Source: G039029935 sp039029935 (lineage in GTDB: Bacteria; Chloroflexota; Anaerolineae; Caldilineales; Caldilineaceae). Taken from it: DNA of 15,970 bases. The position numbers and the translations under genes were made by a program. How positions within the stretch are numbered: the stretch's first letter is position 1; the number at the start of each line of letters is the position of its first letter. Under the pieces are notes generated by a model that saw only the letters and a list, made by a program, of their open reading frames with translations, searched no databases and was not told the DNA's origin. Shown in pieces: positions 1 through 8,125 of this stretch. Location of the stretch: the NCBI GenBank assembly GCA_039029935.1, contig JBCCFC010000139.1:1-15970 (forward strand), written 5' to 3'.

Positions 1-1023
1 GTACCAATAATCATCATGTTTATAGAGCGCGGCCCCCTCAAACCAATCGTTGCCATCAGTCCACTCATCACCATTCCACGTAGCAACCGCCGTGTGTGTC
101 CCCGCCGGATGTGTGTCAAACTCTGGGTCCGGCGGATGGCTCAACAACAGCCCATCGCTTGGGTTCATCTCTGAAACGTAGACCGTGCCACCACCCCATG
201 TCATCCACAACCGCCCTGTCTCCTCATCAAATGTCAGGTGCGCATCAATCGTCCATGGTTCCTCATCGCCATCATGCGACAGCACGACCTCTTCTTGACG
301 CCATGTGTAGTCCGGTGGTTCCCCAGATGCCGTAATCAGCAGGATCTCCGAGTATGGATGTGCCCCATCATCATAATAGGTGCTGTATAACGCCTTCAAC
401 CCGTTGGGCGTAATCACCTGCCCCACCGCCATGTCCGTGTCATAATCCATATCCACCACCCGCGACCACGGATCCGCCAACGGGTCATCGCTCTCCAACT
501 GATAGAAAACCCGATCCGCAAACTCCATGCGATAGCCTTGGTCGATCCACACATTACCCCCATCATCATTGGGATAAAATTCCGGTGAGCCTGTGAGTCG
601 CATCGCGTTGACATCCGCCATCACAGACGCAATCATGGTTTCACCTGCATAGAACTGAGCCTCTGCAGTAGTCATGGCCGTGTTCTTGCGTTCATTGATG
701 CTTCTCGCCCACACCGTGAGCGTGTAGACTTCACCAGCCGTGATGATGTAGTCGGTTTCTTGTATCGTTGGTGCGCTGTCACCTGCGATAATGGCATAGG
801 CATTGCCATCGACTGGCGCAAAGTATTCGCTGTCGCCTACTGTGAGATTGTCCCAGCCGTCGGTATTGTCTTCAAAGCTGGAGTTGGCGAGGACGGGTTG
901 TGGTTGTTGGATGGTTGTTGGAGTTGGTTGAATTGAATTTGGCTGAGTTGGTTGGATGCAGGCTGTAAAGATGAATATCAAGCCCAGAAGTGAAAGTTGA
1001 ATAGACAATGGATGTTTTCTCAT
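1..1023 (-). CDS. GH43-like secreted lipoprotein, C-terminus cut by window edge
   Basis: An open frame of 341 codons runs from the ATG at 1023 to the left edge without a stop; the C-terminus lies outside. The N-terminus has a lipoprotein signal: basic start, hydrophobic core, lipobox FTAC with Cys22, then a Gln/Pro/Thr-rich linker (23-45). Residues about 46-110 begin NSSFEDNTDGW and contain YTLTVWA, which resembles a carbohydrate-binding-module beta-sandwich. From about 195 the pattern fits a GH43-type five-bladed propeller glycosidase: IDAHLTFDEETGRLWMTWGG (259-278) matches the block holding the pKa-modulating Asp (Asp260), and EGAALYKHDDYWY (329-341) matches the block with the catalytic acid Glu (Glu329). 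The catalytic-base Asp is not certain; candidates lie in MDYDTD (192-197). GAGAAG four bases before the ATG is a plausible ribosome-binding site. It starts 8 nt after the preceding small gene, suggesting co-transcription. Likely surface-anchored and acting on arabinan- or xylan-type polysaccharide, substrate unknown. GH43 identity is by motif recall, not search. Confidence 0.72.
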   Translation of the reverse strand, partial: MRKHPLSIQLSLLGLIFIFTACIQPTQPNSIQPTPTTIQQPQPVLANSSFEDNTDGWDNLTVGDSEYFAPVDGNAYAIIAGDSAPTIQETDYIITAGEVYTLTVWARSINERKNTAMTTAEAQFYAGETMIASVMADVNAMRLTGSPEFYPNDDGGNVWIDQGYRMEFADRVFYQLESDDPLADPWSRVVDMDYDTDMAVGQVITPNGLKALYSTYYDDGAHPYSEILLITASGEPPDYTWRQEEVVLSHDGDEEPWTIDAHLTFDEETGRLWMTWGGGTVYVSEMNPSDGLLLSHPPDPEFDTHPAGTHTAVATWNGDEWTDGNDWFEGAALYKHDDYWY

Positions 1024-1031
1024 ATATCTTC

Positions 1032-1292
1032 TCAATACCCTTTTTCCTTCGGGTCCCAATCGAAAACCTTGATCATGGTTTCTCTGTCCAGCCATAATGA
1101 GGCCAATCGAAGTCGTTGCTCTCGTTCCGAAATATCGCCATATTTTTTGCGAATACGTATTAACGCTAACATTTGGATCGTTTTGGTCAATTCGTTAACA
1201 CGTTTGATTTTTTCTTGAGGTGACATCCGACGGTAGCCCTCAATCATGAGTTTGCGGATGTGAGGGTCGGTGTCGTTGATTTGTTCTCGCAT
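1032..1292 (-). CDS. Small helical hypothetical protein, 86 aa
   Basis: The protein is short, charged and predicted all-helical, with no signal peptide, membrane segment or cysteine pair. It runs from MREQINDTDPHIRKLMIEGY through a central SPQEKIKRVNELTKTIQMLA to a C-terminal LASLWLDRETMIKVFDWDP. This layout resembles a family of about 90-100 residue uncharacterised proteins I recall from Chloroflexota and Cyanobacteria, sometimes beside nucleotidyltransferase-like genes; no such partner is seen here. The frame is open to a GTG at 1334, but I prefer the ATG at 1292: AAAGGA lies 12 nt before it, whereas the GTG has no ribosome-binding site and the intervening residues look non-conserved. It lies 93 nt after the TPR gene and 8 nt before the lipoprotein gene, probably in one transcript. 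The function is unknown; an antitoxin-like or adaptor role is only a guess. Confidence 0.7.
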   Translation of the reverse strand: MREQINDTDPHIRKLMIEGYRRMSPQEKIKRVNELTKTIQMLALIRIRKKYGDISEREQRLRLASLWLDRETMIKVFDWDPKEKGY

Positions 1293-1385
1293 ATGATATT
1301 TTTTTCCTTTATAAATAATGAGGCATTGGTCCACTCTGGTAGTCTCGATCCTTTATCCGTCAAATCGACAGCGCAATCAGTGACA

Positions 1386-3731
1386 CTATTTCCGCTTCTT
1401 TTTCTTTTTGCTTTTCTTCTTCTGCATCTTCACTTGATGTGACTTACTCTTTGAGCGCTTCGGCTTCACCCGTTTCCGACCAGAAGATTTGGGGCGATAT
1501 TCATCCTCCTTGGGCGGGTCGAGCACAATATCGAAATGCTCATTGGCCCACTGGCTGGGTCGTCTTCGTCGGAGCAATTCTCGACCAACATTCGCATACT
1601 CAAGAACTTTAATTAGCTCACCCTCCCATTCTTCGGACTCCGTTTCTGATAGTTCAGGAAGATAGACGGACTCTGGATCAAAACCATTCTCAACATCGAA
1701 CTCAAGGTCGCCAGCCATCACTCGCAACGTATCTTCTGCTTTGATTTGACATTCCGAATAGAATTCTTCGGCATACCCATAGTCGCCAAAGTCATGCTGT
1801 GCCATTGCAAAGGCCAACGTAAGGTTGAGATAGGCGGGTGTGTTCCGACCCGACTCATTAATCTGTTCACCAGCTAAGTCAAAGGCTTTCGTAAATACCT
1901 CAAGGGCTTCCGCACTGCGGTAGACCGTCCGCAAAATATAGCCCAAGCGCACATAGTTGTGCCAATTGTCTGGTTCGGCAGCAATTTTGTCCTGATAGAG
2001 CTTGATGCCCTCCAGCGGTTGCATGGGGTAATCTGGATATTTATCGACAAATCGTTCTGGCATGGAGGCATTCATGTGATAGACGTAGGGTAGGTCATAT
2101 CGATCTGATCCGGTGCCTGGTCGAGACTCAACCAGCCGCCCTTCCTCCTCATTACGCCAAGGCATAAAGCCATAGAGTTCAAGCATGACCTTTCCTTCAT
2201 AACTTAGCTTATATTGGTCATGCGCACCGCATTTAGGGCAAGTAATTTCTCGGTCCATTGTATAGCCGTCATAATCAGCCCCTACCTGATCCACTTGCTG
2301 ATCTCGTATGACATCATCAACGGTGATGTGCTGTACATGATGGGGGCGTTGACGCCCGCAAACTGTGCAGGTCAACGGCAAGTAGAAGGCATCATCTTTA
2401 TGACCGCCTCGTGGTGCGGTGACAGGCATCCCCAACCGTTCTTGTGCAAAGGCGAGACTCGCAAATCGTACATCGACTCGGCTTTCATTAAAAGCAGCCT
2501 CGATTTCAGGATAAAGCTCTATCAGTTTGGCCTCGGCGATTTGACTGATTAAGTAGGCGATAAACTGTTCCTCTTCAACGGTTTCGCCTGCTTCTGGGCG
2601 TGTGAGCAAATGGCGGAGCAGCGTGATAACTTCATCGGTCGGTACGACATCCTCTTGCATCCGCTCTAACAAGGCTCTAACCGCATAATCGCGCACATTG
2701 TTGGAAGGTCCTGTGCCCTGTGCAATTGCTATCAGTTCGTCATGCGTGTATCCACCTGTTTTGCCAATATACTGTGAATAGCATGTCTGTAGCCAGTCGG
2801 CGTCTGCCGTTTCCAGCCACTCAGCTAGCCAATCTAAAGCCACAATGTTATTGGCTTGGAGTTGACGCAGCAAGTCCAAGGCACGGCCTATGGCAGGCTT
2901 CCCAGTGAAATCATGTTCATAACATATCCGGAGTAAATCGGGGGCAAGCACTTTGCCTAGATTAGATGCCGGATCCAAGATGGCTTCCGCAACGGTTTGA
3001 TATGCGCCATCTGTCCCCGTGATTACCTGGTCTACAGGGGCTAAATAATTTCGGTAGCTATCATTGGGGCGTTGGGTTAACGCCAGTGCCTCACGAAATG
3101 CTTGCAAAACATCGGGGCTAATTTCGCTCATACGGCTTTCTTCGTTGTTAGACACGGTGATTGCATGTTGGTGTAGATCGTCAAAGCCTTGAGGCAACAC
3201 CAAAAAATCCAAATGGCTTTCTGCTTGCGATAATACGATACCTCGGTCCAGTACCTCCACCGCCAAGGAAGCCAAGCCATAGTATGGCAGATGTGAACCC
3301 AGTAGATGATGATTCAATGTATCCTCTGGCTCGCTTTGCAGGTTTCTGGTCATCATCGCCAACGCTGTATCAAAATCACCGCTTGCGAGATAGACTTGTG
3401 CAAGCGAACGATAGGCTTGAGGGTACAGTAGATCAGGACTCTTCAGTGAGTAGGCAACACCCATGTGACCCCAGCGGAGCGCACCTTGGACATCTCCTTG
3501 TTTCACCAAATAACCCACCAGTGAATCATAAAGCTCATCGTAGTGAAGTTCCGAATCAATCTCTGGGGATTGCAGTACCAGTTCTAAGATTGCGATGGAT
3601 CGGTCTATATCATCTTCATCGTCAAAGTAATCCCATACATCGAGCAAATCATTATCCAGATGTTGTCCTGCACGTTCGCTACGAATCTCATCAACCGATA
3701 GCGACGCATAGTGTGTGATTAAATCTTTCAT
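1386..3731 (-). CDS. TPR-repeat protein with zinc ribbon and Lys-rich tail, 781 aa
   Basis: A cytosolic-looking protein without signal peptide or membrane segments. Helical TPR-like pairs are visible at about 60-165 (GALRWGHMGVAYSLK, YRSLAQVYLASGDFDTALAM) and again at about 575-665 (WHNYVRLGYILRTVYRSAEA, AYLNLTLAFAMAQHDFGDYG). Between them, after a helical stretch (205-435), is a zinc-ribbon-like unit with Cys455-X2-Cys458 (TCTVCG) and Cys498-X2-Cys501 (TCPKCG), probably one structural zinc site. The last 35 residues are extremely basic, ending in a run of mostly lysine. TPR plus a Cys-rich module is a layout seen in SEC-C-type bacterial proteins, but the terminal SEC-C cysteine motif is absent here. 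TPRs suggest a protein-binding scaffold; the Lys tail could bind nucleic acid or the ribosome. No enzyme motif was found. The ATG start has GAGAGA about 13 nt upstream. A terminator separates it from the upstream protease gene, so it probably has its own promoter, which I could not identify. Confidence 0.85.
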   Translation of the reverse strand: MKDLITHYASLSVDEIRSERAGQHLDNDLLDVWDYFDDEDDIDRSIAILELVLQSPEIDSELHYDELYDSLVGYLVKQGDVQGALRWGHMGVAYSLKSPDLLYPQAYRSLAQVYLASGDFDTALAMMTRNLQSEPEDTLNHHLLGSHLPYYGLASLAVEVLDRGIVLSQAESHLDFLVLPQGFDDLHQHAITVSNNEESRMSEISPDVLQAFREALALTQRPNDSYRNYLAPVDQVITGTDGAYQTVAEAILDPASNLGKVLAPDLLRICYEHDFTGKPAIGRALDLLRQLQANNIVALDWLAEWLETADADWLQTCYSQYIGKTGGYTHDELIAIAQGTGPSNNVRDYAVRALLERMQEDVVPTDEVITLLRHLLTRPEAGETVEEEQFIAYLISQIAEAKLIELYPEIEAAFNESRVDVRFASLAFAQERLGMPVTAPRGGHKDDAFYLPLTCTVCGRQRPHHVQHITVDDVIRDQQVDQVGADYDGYTMDREITCPKCGAHDQYKLSYEGKVMLELYGFMPWRNEEEGRLVESRPGTGSDRYDLPYVYHMNASMPERFVDKYPDYPMQPLEGIKLYQDKIAAEPDNWHNYVRLGYILRTVYRSAEALEVFTKAFDLAGEQINESGRNTPAYLNLTLAFAMAQHDFGDYGYAEEFYSECQIKAEDTLRVMAGDLEFDVENGFDPESVYLPELSETESEEWEGELIKVLEYANVGRELLRRRRPSQWANEHFDIVLDPPKEDEYRPKSSGRKRVKPKRSKSKSHQVKMQKKKSKKKKKRK

Positions 3732-3773
3732 AGGTCTATTTTCTCTCTCAATAATTTAAACTAAGGTTTCTTC

Positions 3774-3809
3774 AAATAGAAAAGGCGATGAGTTGATACC
3801 CTCATCGCC
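3774..3809 (-). terminator. Intrinsic terminator after the Tricorn-like gene
   Basis: GGCGATGAG (3784-3792) and CTCATCGCC (3801-3809) form a perfect 9-bp stem with an 8-nt loop. On the minus strand the stem is followed by TTTTCTATTT. It lies 22 nt after the stop codon of the protease gene and before the start of the TPR gene, so it should end the protease transcript. There is no comparable T-run on the plus strand. Confidence 0.85.
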
Positions 3810-3831
3810 CCCTCTGCTTGTACTCTTTGAC

Positions 3832-6800
3832 TTATTTCTTTCTAGGTGGCAACTTTGGCAATGCTAGGCTGGGTCGGCTATTCATATCCGGCTTCAAAAT
3901 CGGCGTCTCGGCCAGCAACCGCAACGCTTCCTCCACGGCCTTGTCCAGTTGTGGATCACGCCCTGCCGCAAAATCTTGGGGTGCGATATCGACCTCGATG
4001 TCTGGCTCTGTGCCATAATTTTCGATATGCCACCCGACATCCTCAAACCAGAAGCTAAACTCTGGCTGTGTCGTGATTGTGCCATCTACGAGGGCATGGC
4101 GGGGTGAAATGCCGATGACGCCGCCCCAGGTGCGCTTGCCAATCAGTGGACCGAGCTTCATGAGCTTGAAACTGTGACAGAAGATGTCGCCATCACTGCC
4201 CGCATGTTCATTGGTCAAGGCGACGATAGGCCCCGCCACAGAGTCGTTGGGATAGGGATCGATGCCGCCCCAGCGCGAGACATCATAGCCGATTCGCCGT
4301 CGCGCCAGTTTCTCTAAGATAAGCTGGCTGACATGACCACCCGCGTTGTAGCGCACATCGACAATCAAGCCATCACGGTCAACTTCGGCCAGATAGCCAC
4401 GATGGAACTCGGCATAGCCGTTGGCCCCCATATCAGGAATATGTACGTAGCCGATACGCCCATCGGTGGCCTCATGGACGCGTTCACGGTTGCCATTGAC
4501 CCATGCTCGATAGCGAATCGCAATCTCGCTATAGGCTGTCTTGACGATGGCCCCTCGCTTGGGTGGCTTCTTGGTCAACTCCACAGCCTGGTCATCCTCA
4601 GCCTCACTATCCTCAGCCTCACTATCCTCAGCCTCATCATCTGTAGCTTCACCATCCGCAACCTCTTCACCCTCAGCCGGAGTCGTCTCTTCAACAACAC
4701 CTGTACTCTCCCCGTCCTCCTCTGCGCTCTCTGCGCTCTCTGCGGTTAAATCCGTCTCACTCTCCGAGACAACAATAGCCACATCCCCTTCGGCGGCCTC
4801 ACCACCCTCATTCTTCTCTGCGTTCTCTGCGTCCTCTGCGGTTAACCCTTCCAATGCCCGCATCTTTTCATAATCTTCTGAGCGCGGTGCAATCGTCAAC
4901 AGCACCTCTTCACCCGCTTGGTTTACCAGCAATTGGGCAGGGCTGAGTTCTTCAGTCAGTCGTTGACCGTTGACGGCCAAAATCACATCATCTACACGCA
5001 CATCAATGCCTGCAACCGCCAATGGTGAATGGGCGTCTCTATCCCACGCATCACCACGCAGAATCTCTTGGACACGATAGCCGCCTGCATCCTCATCCCA
5101 CGTAATGGTGGCACCCAGGAAGCCTTGACCATAATAGCGTGGGTTGGGTCGGTGATCGCCCCCATACTCATAGGCGTGGCTGGTTCCTAACTCACCCTGC
5201 ATCTCCCAGACGAGATCACTAAATTCATTGCGTGTACTGACGCGTTTGACCAGTGGCCGATAGCGCTCATGGATCGCCTGCCAGTCTATCTGGCTCATAT
5301 CGGCTGTCCAGAATTGATCGCGCTGGAGACGCCACGCTTCGCTAAACATCTGGAGCCATTCCTGTTGTGGATCGACGGAAACCTTGATCCGATTCAGATT
5401 GAGCCAACCTGTTTTGCGTGATGGTCCACCCGGGATGACCGGGGCTTTTTCACCCGCTGCCACAACACGAACACTGGATCCACTGCGATAGGCCAGCTTT
5501 TTCATGCTCTTTGAAATCTGAAACCCGCCAATGCCGGATATCTGGGCCTCAGTGCGATATTCCTTAAAGATATAGGCACGCAACAAACCATCGTTGGCCT
5601 CTTCATCCTCGTCCTCGTCATCATCATCAACCCCCAAGCGTCCACGGACTGGGAAGGAGGTGAAGAGTGCTTTGCCCGGCACCCCTTCAATCTGTCCATA
5701 ACGATCATCACTGACTGGGAAGGCCAAGATGCGCTCTGCCATGCCCTCTAAGTCAATCTTTAAGTAGGGCATTGGATTTCGTGGGGCGGGTTTTTCAGGC
5801 TCTTGCTCCGTATCTGCCTCTTTTGCCTCCCCAACGGATGCGCCATTGGTGGCCTCTTCTTTTGCATCATCTTTAGCCTCACCCGCACTTTCACCCGCCT
5901 CATCGGTGTCACTCGCCATCACAGATGCATGAACTGGTGCAGGGCTGCTCTCTTCACCCTCATCAAGTTCATCCTCTCCCAGGTCCTCCTCCTCGCCTGT
6001 TTCATCCAATGCATCATCCAGCGATTCATCTAACAAATCCTCGTCTGTATCAACCTCCTCGACCATCTCTTCCTCGCCAGCGTCACCCGCTTCCTCCTCT
6101 TCCTCTGCGGACGCCCCCTCACCATTGCCCTGACCGTTGCCATTTCCATTGCCCTCCTCAAAGTCGGGTCGGGGGACAAATGGATTGAGCACATCCTTGC
6201 GCAGTGTTAGTAGATAGGGCCGCATGCCCCAAGGGAAGCCAATGTCAAAGTGCATGGCATCATAGACTGGATTAAACTCACGGTAGCTTAGAAAATAGAG
6301 ATACTTTCCTTCTGGGTCAAAAGATGGCATGACATCATGCAGCACGGGTTTGGTTACAGTATGTGTACTGGCCTCATGTAAAGATTCATCTTCAGCGTCC
6401 GGATCAGCCAAGCGATAAAGCTTGATTGCGGTGGTCTGCGATGTCCCGCTAAAGCCATAGGCAAGCCAACGACCATCCGGTGACCAATTAAACCCAGAAA
6501 TCCGGCTATAGGGGCTGCGGTCGACAATGGTCATCTGGTATTGTGGCGTCTCTTCGACAGACTCCTCCTGCACAGAATCTTCCTGAACAGACTCATCTGC
6601 CGCGTTTTCGACACGCCCTTCGTCATTGTTCACAGCTTCAGGATTCTCAGTGTCAGGACTCTCAGCATCAGGACTCTCAGCATCAGGACTCTCAGCATCA
6701 GGACTCTCAGCACAGTCACCCTCAGACATTTCCTCTTTCTCTGGAAGTTTATCCAGATCGACAATAATCAATTCATGACGATGATTGGTGATGGCGGCTT

Positions 6801-8028
6801 TGTTTTCTGCTGGCGAAATCTTGATGCTGATAGGGCGACCGATATCCAAGCCCTCCAGCCGTTGAATGGGTTCATCCAAATCGCTGGTATGAATTTCGAG
6901 TACCTCTTCGCCGGGTTCATCACTGACCATGAGGATGCGATGTCCATCGTTGAGCCAGGTGGCAAGCCGGTAGCGCACACCATCACGCTTTCCATATTGC
7001 ACGGTTGGGCCTTCATGATTGTGAAAGGCAAAGGGTTTGCCACGTGCGGTGACAGCCATTGCTAGCCCCGACGGATGCAAATCAACATCACGGACATAGC
7101 GACTACCATAGGCAAATTTGCGGTTGCGTTGAATCTGTGGGCTGTGATACTCGATTGCCACTTTGGTGGTTTCGTCCGTTGTCGAATCATAGACAAAAAG
7201 GTCCGCCCCAGCGTGATAGATAATGCGTTGACCGTCGGGGGCGCTATCGCGGCTTGGGTTGCGCACATAGAAATCTTCGTGATCGGTGTGGCGGCGTAAA
7301 TCCGTGCCATCGGGCGCACAACTGTACAGATTGCCGATGCCTTCATGGTCACTGGCAAAAAAGACCCGATGCGCCCCCTCGCCATTTGTGTCTGCTACTG
7401 TATCTACTGTTGTGTCTGCCATCCAAATCGGTGACGCAATGTTGCCGTTGATGGGATTCCCATCGTCGTCCTGTGGCATCAAGCGGACAAACCCACCGTC
7501 CCCTGTTTGGTCAATCCACAAATGCCCCGCTGTCCCCCCACGATAGCGTTTCCAACGGGATAGATCGCCTGTGTTGCGACCCAAAACGACTTCATGATTG
7601 TTGCCCATCGCAATCGTGCGTGCTGGGCCATAGGGCAACATCTGTACCTCGCCATTTTTGACGTTTGGCGATATTTGGTACAAACTATGTTCGCGCGCGG
7701 TTGTTTCGCGATGCGCGCTGCTAAAAAGAATGGACTGGCTGTCTGGTGTCCACCCCAGAACACAACATCCCCCACTTAAAAAAGTGAGCCGTTGTGCGCT
7801 GCCCCCTGCTGCGGGCATAACATATACCTCGGATGTCCCTTCTTCTCGCCCCACAAAGGCTAACCACTGACCATCGGGAGATAGACTGGGATAGCTGACC
7901 GACCCAAAATTGCTTGTTAAACGGCGTGCCACGCCTCCTGCTGCCGGGACATGCCAGAGATCATCTTCTGAGACAAAGACGATAGTATCATTGTTGATTG
8001 TTGGAAAGCGGTAATAACCTGCTGTCAT
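3832..8028 (-). CDS. Tricorn-type S41 protease with acidic inserts, 1398 aa
   Basis: Homologue of Tricorn, the large cytosolic hexameric protease that trims peptides released by upstream proteases. There is no signal peptide. Residues about 1-430 and 500-900 contain WD/TolB-like beta-propeller repeats (SLSPDGQWLAFVG, FNWSPDGRWLAYG). A helical C1 region precedes Ser950-His951 (ELGTSHAYEYGG), then a PDZ-like segment (about 970-1050), then a C2 core with the oxyanion-type glycines in RYNAGG (1226-1231), Ser1278-Asp1279 (HAGSDGD) and Glu1341 (YGTEPD). These fit Tricorn's Ser745/His746/Ser965/Asp966/Glu1023, so an active enzyme is likely. Tricorn is about 1070 residues; the extra length is mostly acidic low-complexity sequence at about 430-497, 622-752 and 1055-1160, plus a DDDDEDEDEE stretch near 805, several built from in-frame tandem repeats. 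The ATG start has GAGG 11 nt upstream. It is a single-gene transcript with a terminator downstream and is divergent from the esterase-like gene. Confidence 0.95.
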   Translation of the reverse strand: MTAGYYRFPTINNDTIVFVSEDDLWHVPAAGGVARRLTSNFGSVSYPSLSPDGQWLAFVGREEGTSEVYVMPAAGGSAQRLTFLSGGCCVLGWTPDSQSILFSSAHRETTAREHSLYQISPNVKNGEVQMLPYGPARTIAMGNNHEVVLGRNTGDLSRWKRYRGGTAGHLWIDQTGDGGFVRLMPQDDDGNPINGNIASPIWMADTTVDTVADTNGEGAHRVFFASDHEGIGNLYSCAPDGTDLRRHTDHEDFYVRNPSRDSAPDGQRIIYHAGADLFVYDSTTDETTKVAIEYHSPQIQRNRKFAYGSRYVRDVDLHPSGLAMAVTARGKPFAFHNHEGPTVQYGKRDGVRYRLATWLNDGHRILMVSDEPGEEVLEIHTSDLDEPIQRLEGLDIGRPISIKISPAENKAAITNHRHELIIVDLDKLPEKEEMSEGDCAESPDAESPDAESPDAESPDTENPEAVNNDEGRVENAADESVQEDSVQEESVEETPQYQMTIVDRSPYSRISGFNWSPDGRWLAYGFSGTSQTTAIKLYRLADPDAEDESLHEASTHTVTKPVLHDVMPSFDPEGKYLYFLSYREFNPVYDAMHFDIGFPWGMRPYLLTLRKDVLNPFVPRPDFEEGNGNGNGQGNGEGASAEEEEEAGDAGEEEMVEEVDTDEDLLDESLDDALDETGEEEDLGEDELDEGEESSPAPVHASVMASDTDEAGESAGEAKDDAKEEATNGASVGEAKEADTEQEPEKPAPRNPMPYLKIDLEGMAERILAFPVSDDRYGQIEGVPGKALFTSFPVRGRLGVDDDDEDEDEEANDGLLRAYIFKEYRTEAQISGIGGFQISKSMKKLAYRSGSSVRVVAAGEKAPVIPGGPSRKTGWLNLNRIKVSVDPQQEWLQMFSEAWRLQRDQFWTADMSQIDWQAIHERYRPLVKRVSTRNEFSDLVWEMQGELGTSHAYEYGGDHRPNPRYYGQGFLGATITWDEDAGGYRVQEILRGDAWDRDAHSPLAVAGIDVRVDDVILAVNGQRLTEELSPAQLLVNQAGEEVLLTIAPRSEDYEKMRALEGLTAEDAENAEKNEGGEAAEGDVAIVVSESETDLTAESAESAEEDGESTGVVEETTPAEGEEVADGEATDDEAEDSEAEDSEAEDDQAVELTKKPPKRGAIVKTAYSEIAIRYRAWVNGNRERVHEATDGRIGYVHIPDMGANGYAEFHRGYLAEVDRDGLIVDVRYNAGGHVSQLILEKLARRRIGYDVSRWGGIDPYPNDSVAGPIVALTNEHAGSDGDIFCHSFKLMKLGPLIGKRTWGGVIGISPRHALVDGTITTQPEFSFWFEDVGWHIENYGTEPDIEVDIAPQDFAAGRDPQLDKAVEEALRLLAETPILKPDMNSRPSLALPKLPPRKK
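4590..4641 (-). repeat. 15-bp in-frame repeat coding EDSEA units in the Tricorn-like gene
   Basis: About three tandem 15-bp units (plus strand CCTCAGCCTCACTAT, nearly identical) encode EDSEA-type pentapeptides within the third acidic insert. Because the unit is a multiple of three, copy-number change would keep the frame. Confidence 0.85.
4718..4750 (-). repeat. 9-bp-period GCAGAG-type repeat, copy B, in frame
   Basis: Plus strand holds CTCTGCGCT CTCTGCGCT CTCTGCGGTTAA. On the coding strand it reads TTAACC followed by three GCAGAG blocks and encodes LTAESAESAEE from Leu1094 of the protease. It matches copy A about 95 bp away. Confidence 0.85.
4813..4846 (-). repeat. 9-bp-period GCAGAG-type repeat, copy A, in frame
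   Basis: Plus strand holds CTCTGCGTT CTCTGCGTC CTCTGCGGTTAA. On the coding strand it reads TTAACC, then GCAGAG three times with variable triplets between, and encodes LTAEDAENAEK from Leu1062. Same frame, orientation and length as copy B. Confidence 0.85.
6634..6708 (-). repeat. 15-bp in-frame repeat coding five ESPDA-type units
   Basis: Exactly 75 bp (25 codons) encode ESPDA three times, then ESPDT and ENPEA, in the first acidic insert of the Tricorn-like protease. The first units are near-identical at DNA level (CTCAGCATCAGGACT on the plus strand), pointing to recent tandem expansion; the distal units have diverged. Confidence 0.9.
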
Positions 8029-8125
8029 TATATATTTTGCCTCATTTAGTTGAGTAAATTTTGTTAATTACTGTATCTTGTAAGTATAGAGCCTGATTCA
8101 AATGGGCGCAAGGTTGTGAGGTTGT
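8029..8125. promoter_or_regulatory. Divergent promoter region between protease and esterase-like genes
   Basis: This 97-bp AT-rich spacer must hold the starts for both divergent genes. On the plus strand TTGTTA (8061-8066), an 18-bp gap and TATAGA (8085-8090) form a weak sigma-70-like promoter, each box matching 4 of 6 consensus bases. On the minus strand only a poor candidate is visible (TTGAAT near 8105 with degenerate -10 options). Ribosome-binding sites are GAGG for each gene. The region's role is firm; the exact boxes are tentative. Confidence 0.4.

Noticed and set aside
1293..1334. GTG start at 1334 for the small helical protein
   Set aside because: There is no ribosome-binding site, and the ATG at 1292 has AAAGGA upstream, itself inside the extra codons.
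3161..3718. A 185-residue plus-strand open frame
   Set aside because: Antisense to the TPR protein gene, composition unlike a protein family, no ribosome-binding site.
4333..4749. Open plus-strand frames inside the protease gene (138 and 110 residues)
   Set aside because: They are antisense to conserved coding sequence and consist of repetitive Ser/Leu-rich translations of the acidic repeats; no start signal.
6541..7065. A 174-residue plus-strand open frame with a SIRTL-type repeat
   Set aside because: The repeat is the antisense reading of the ESPDA codons; the protease reading on the other strand is clearly real.
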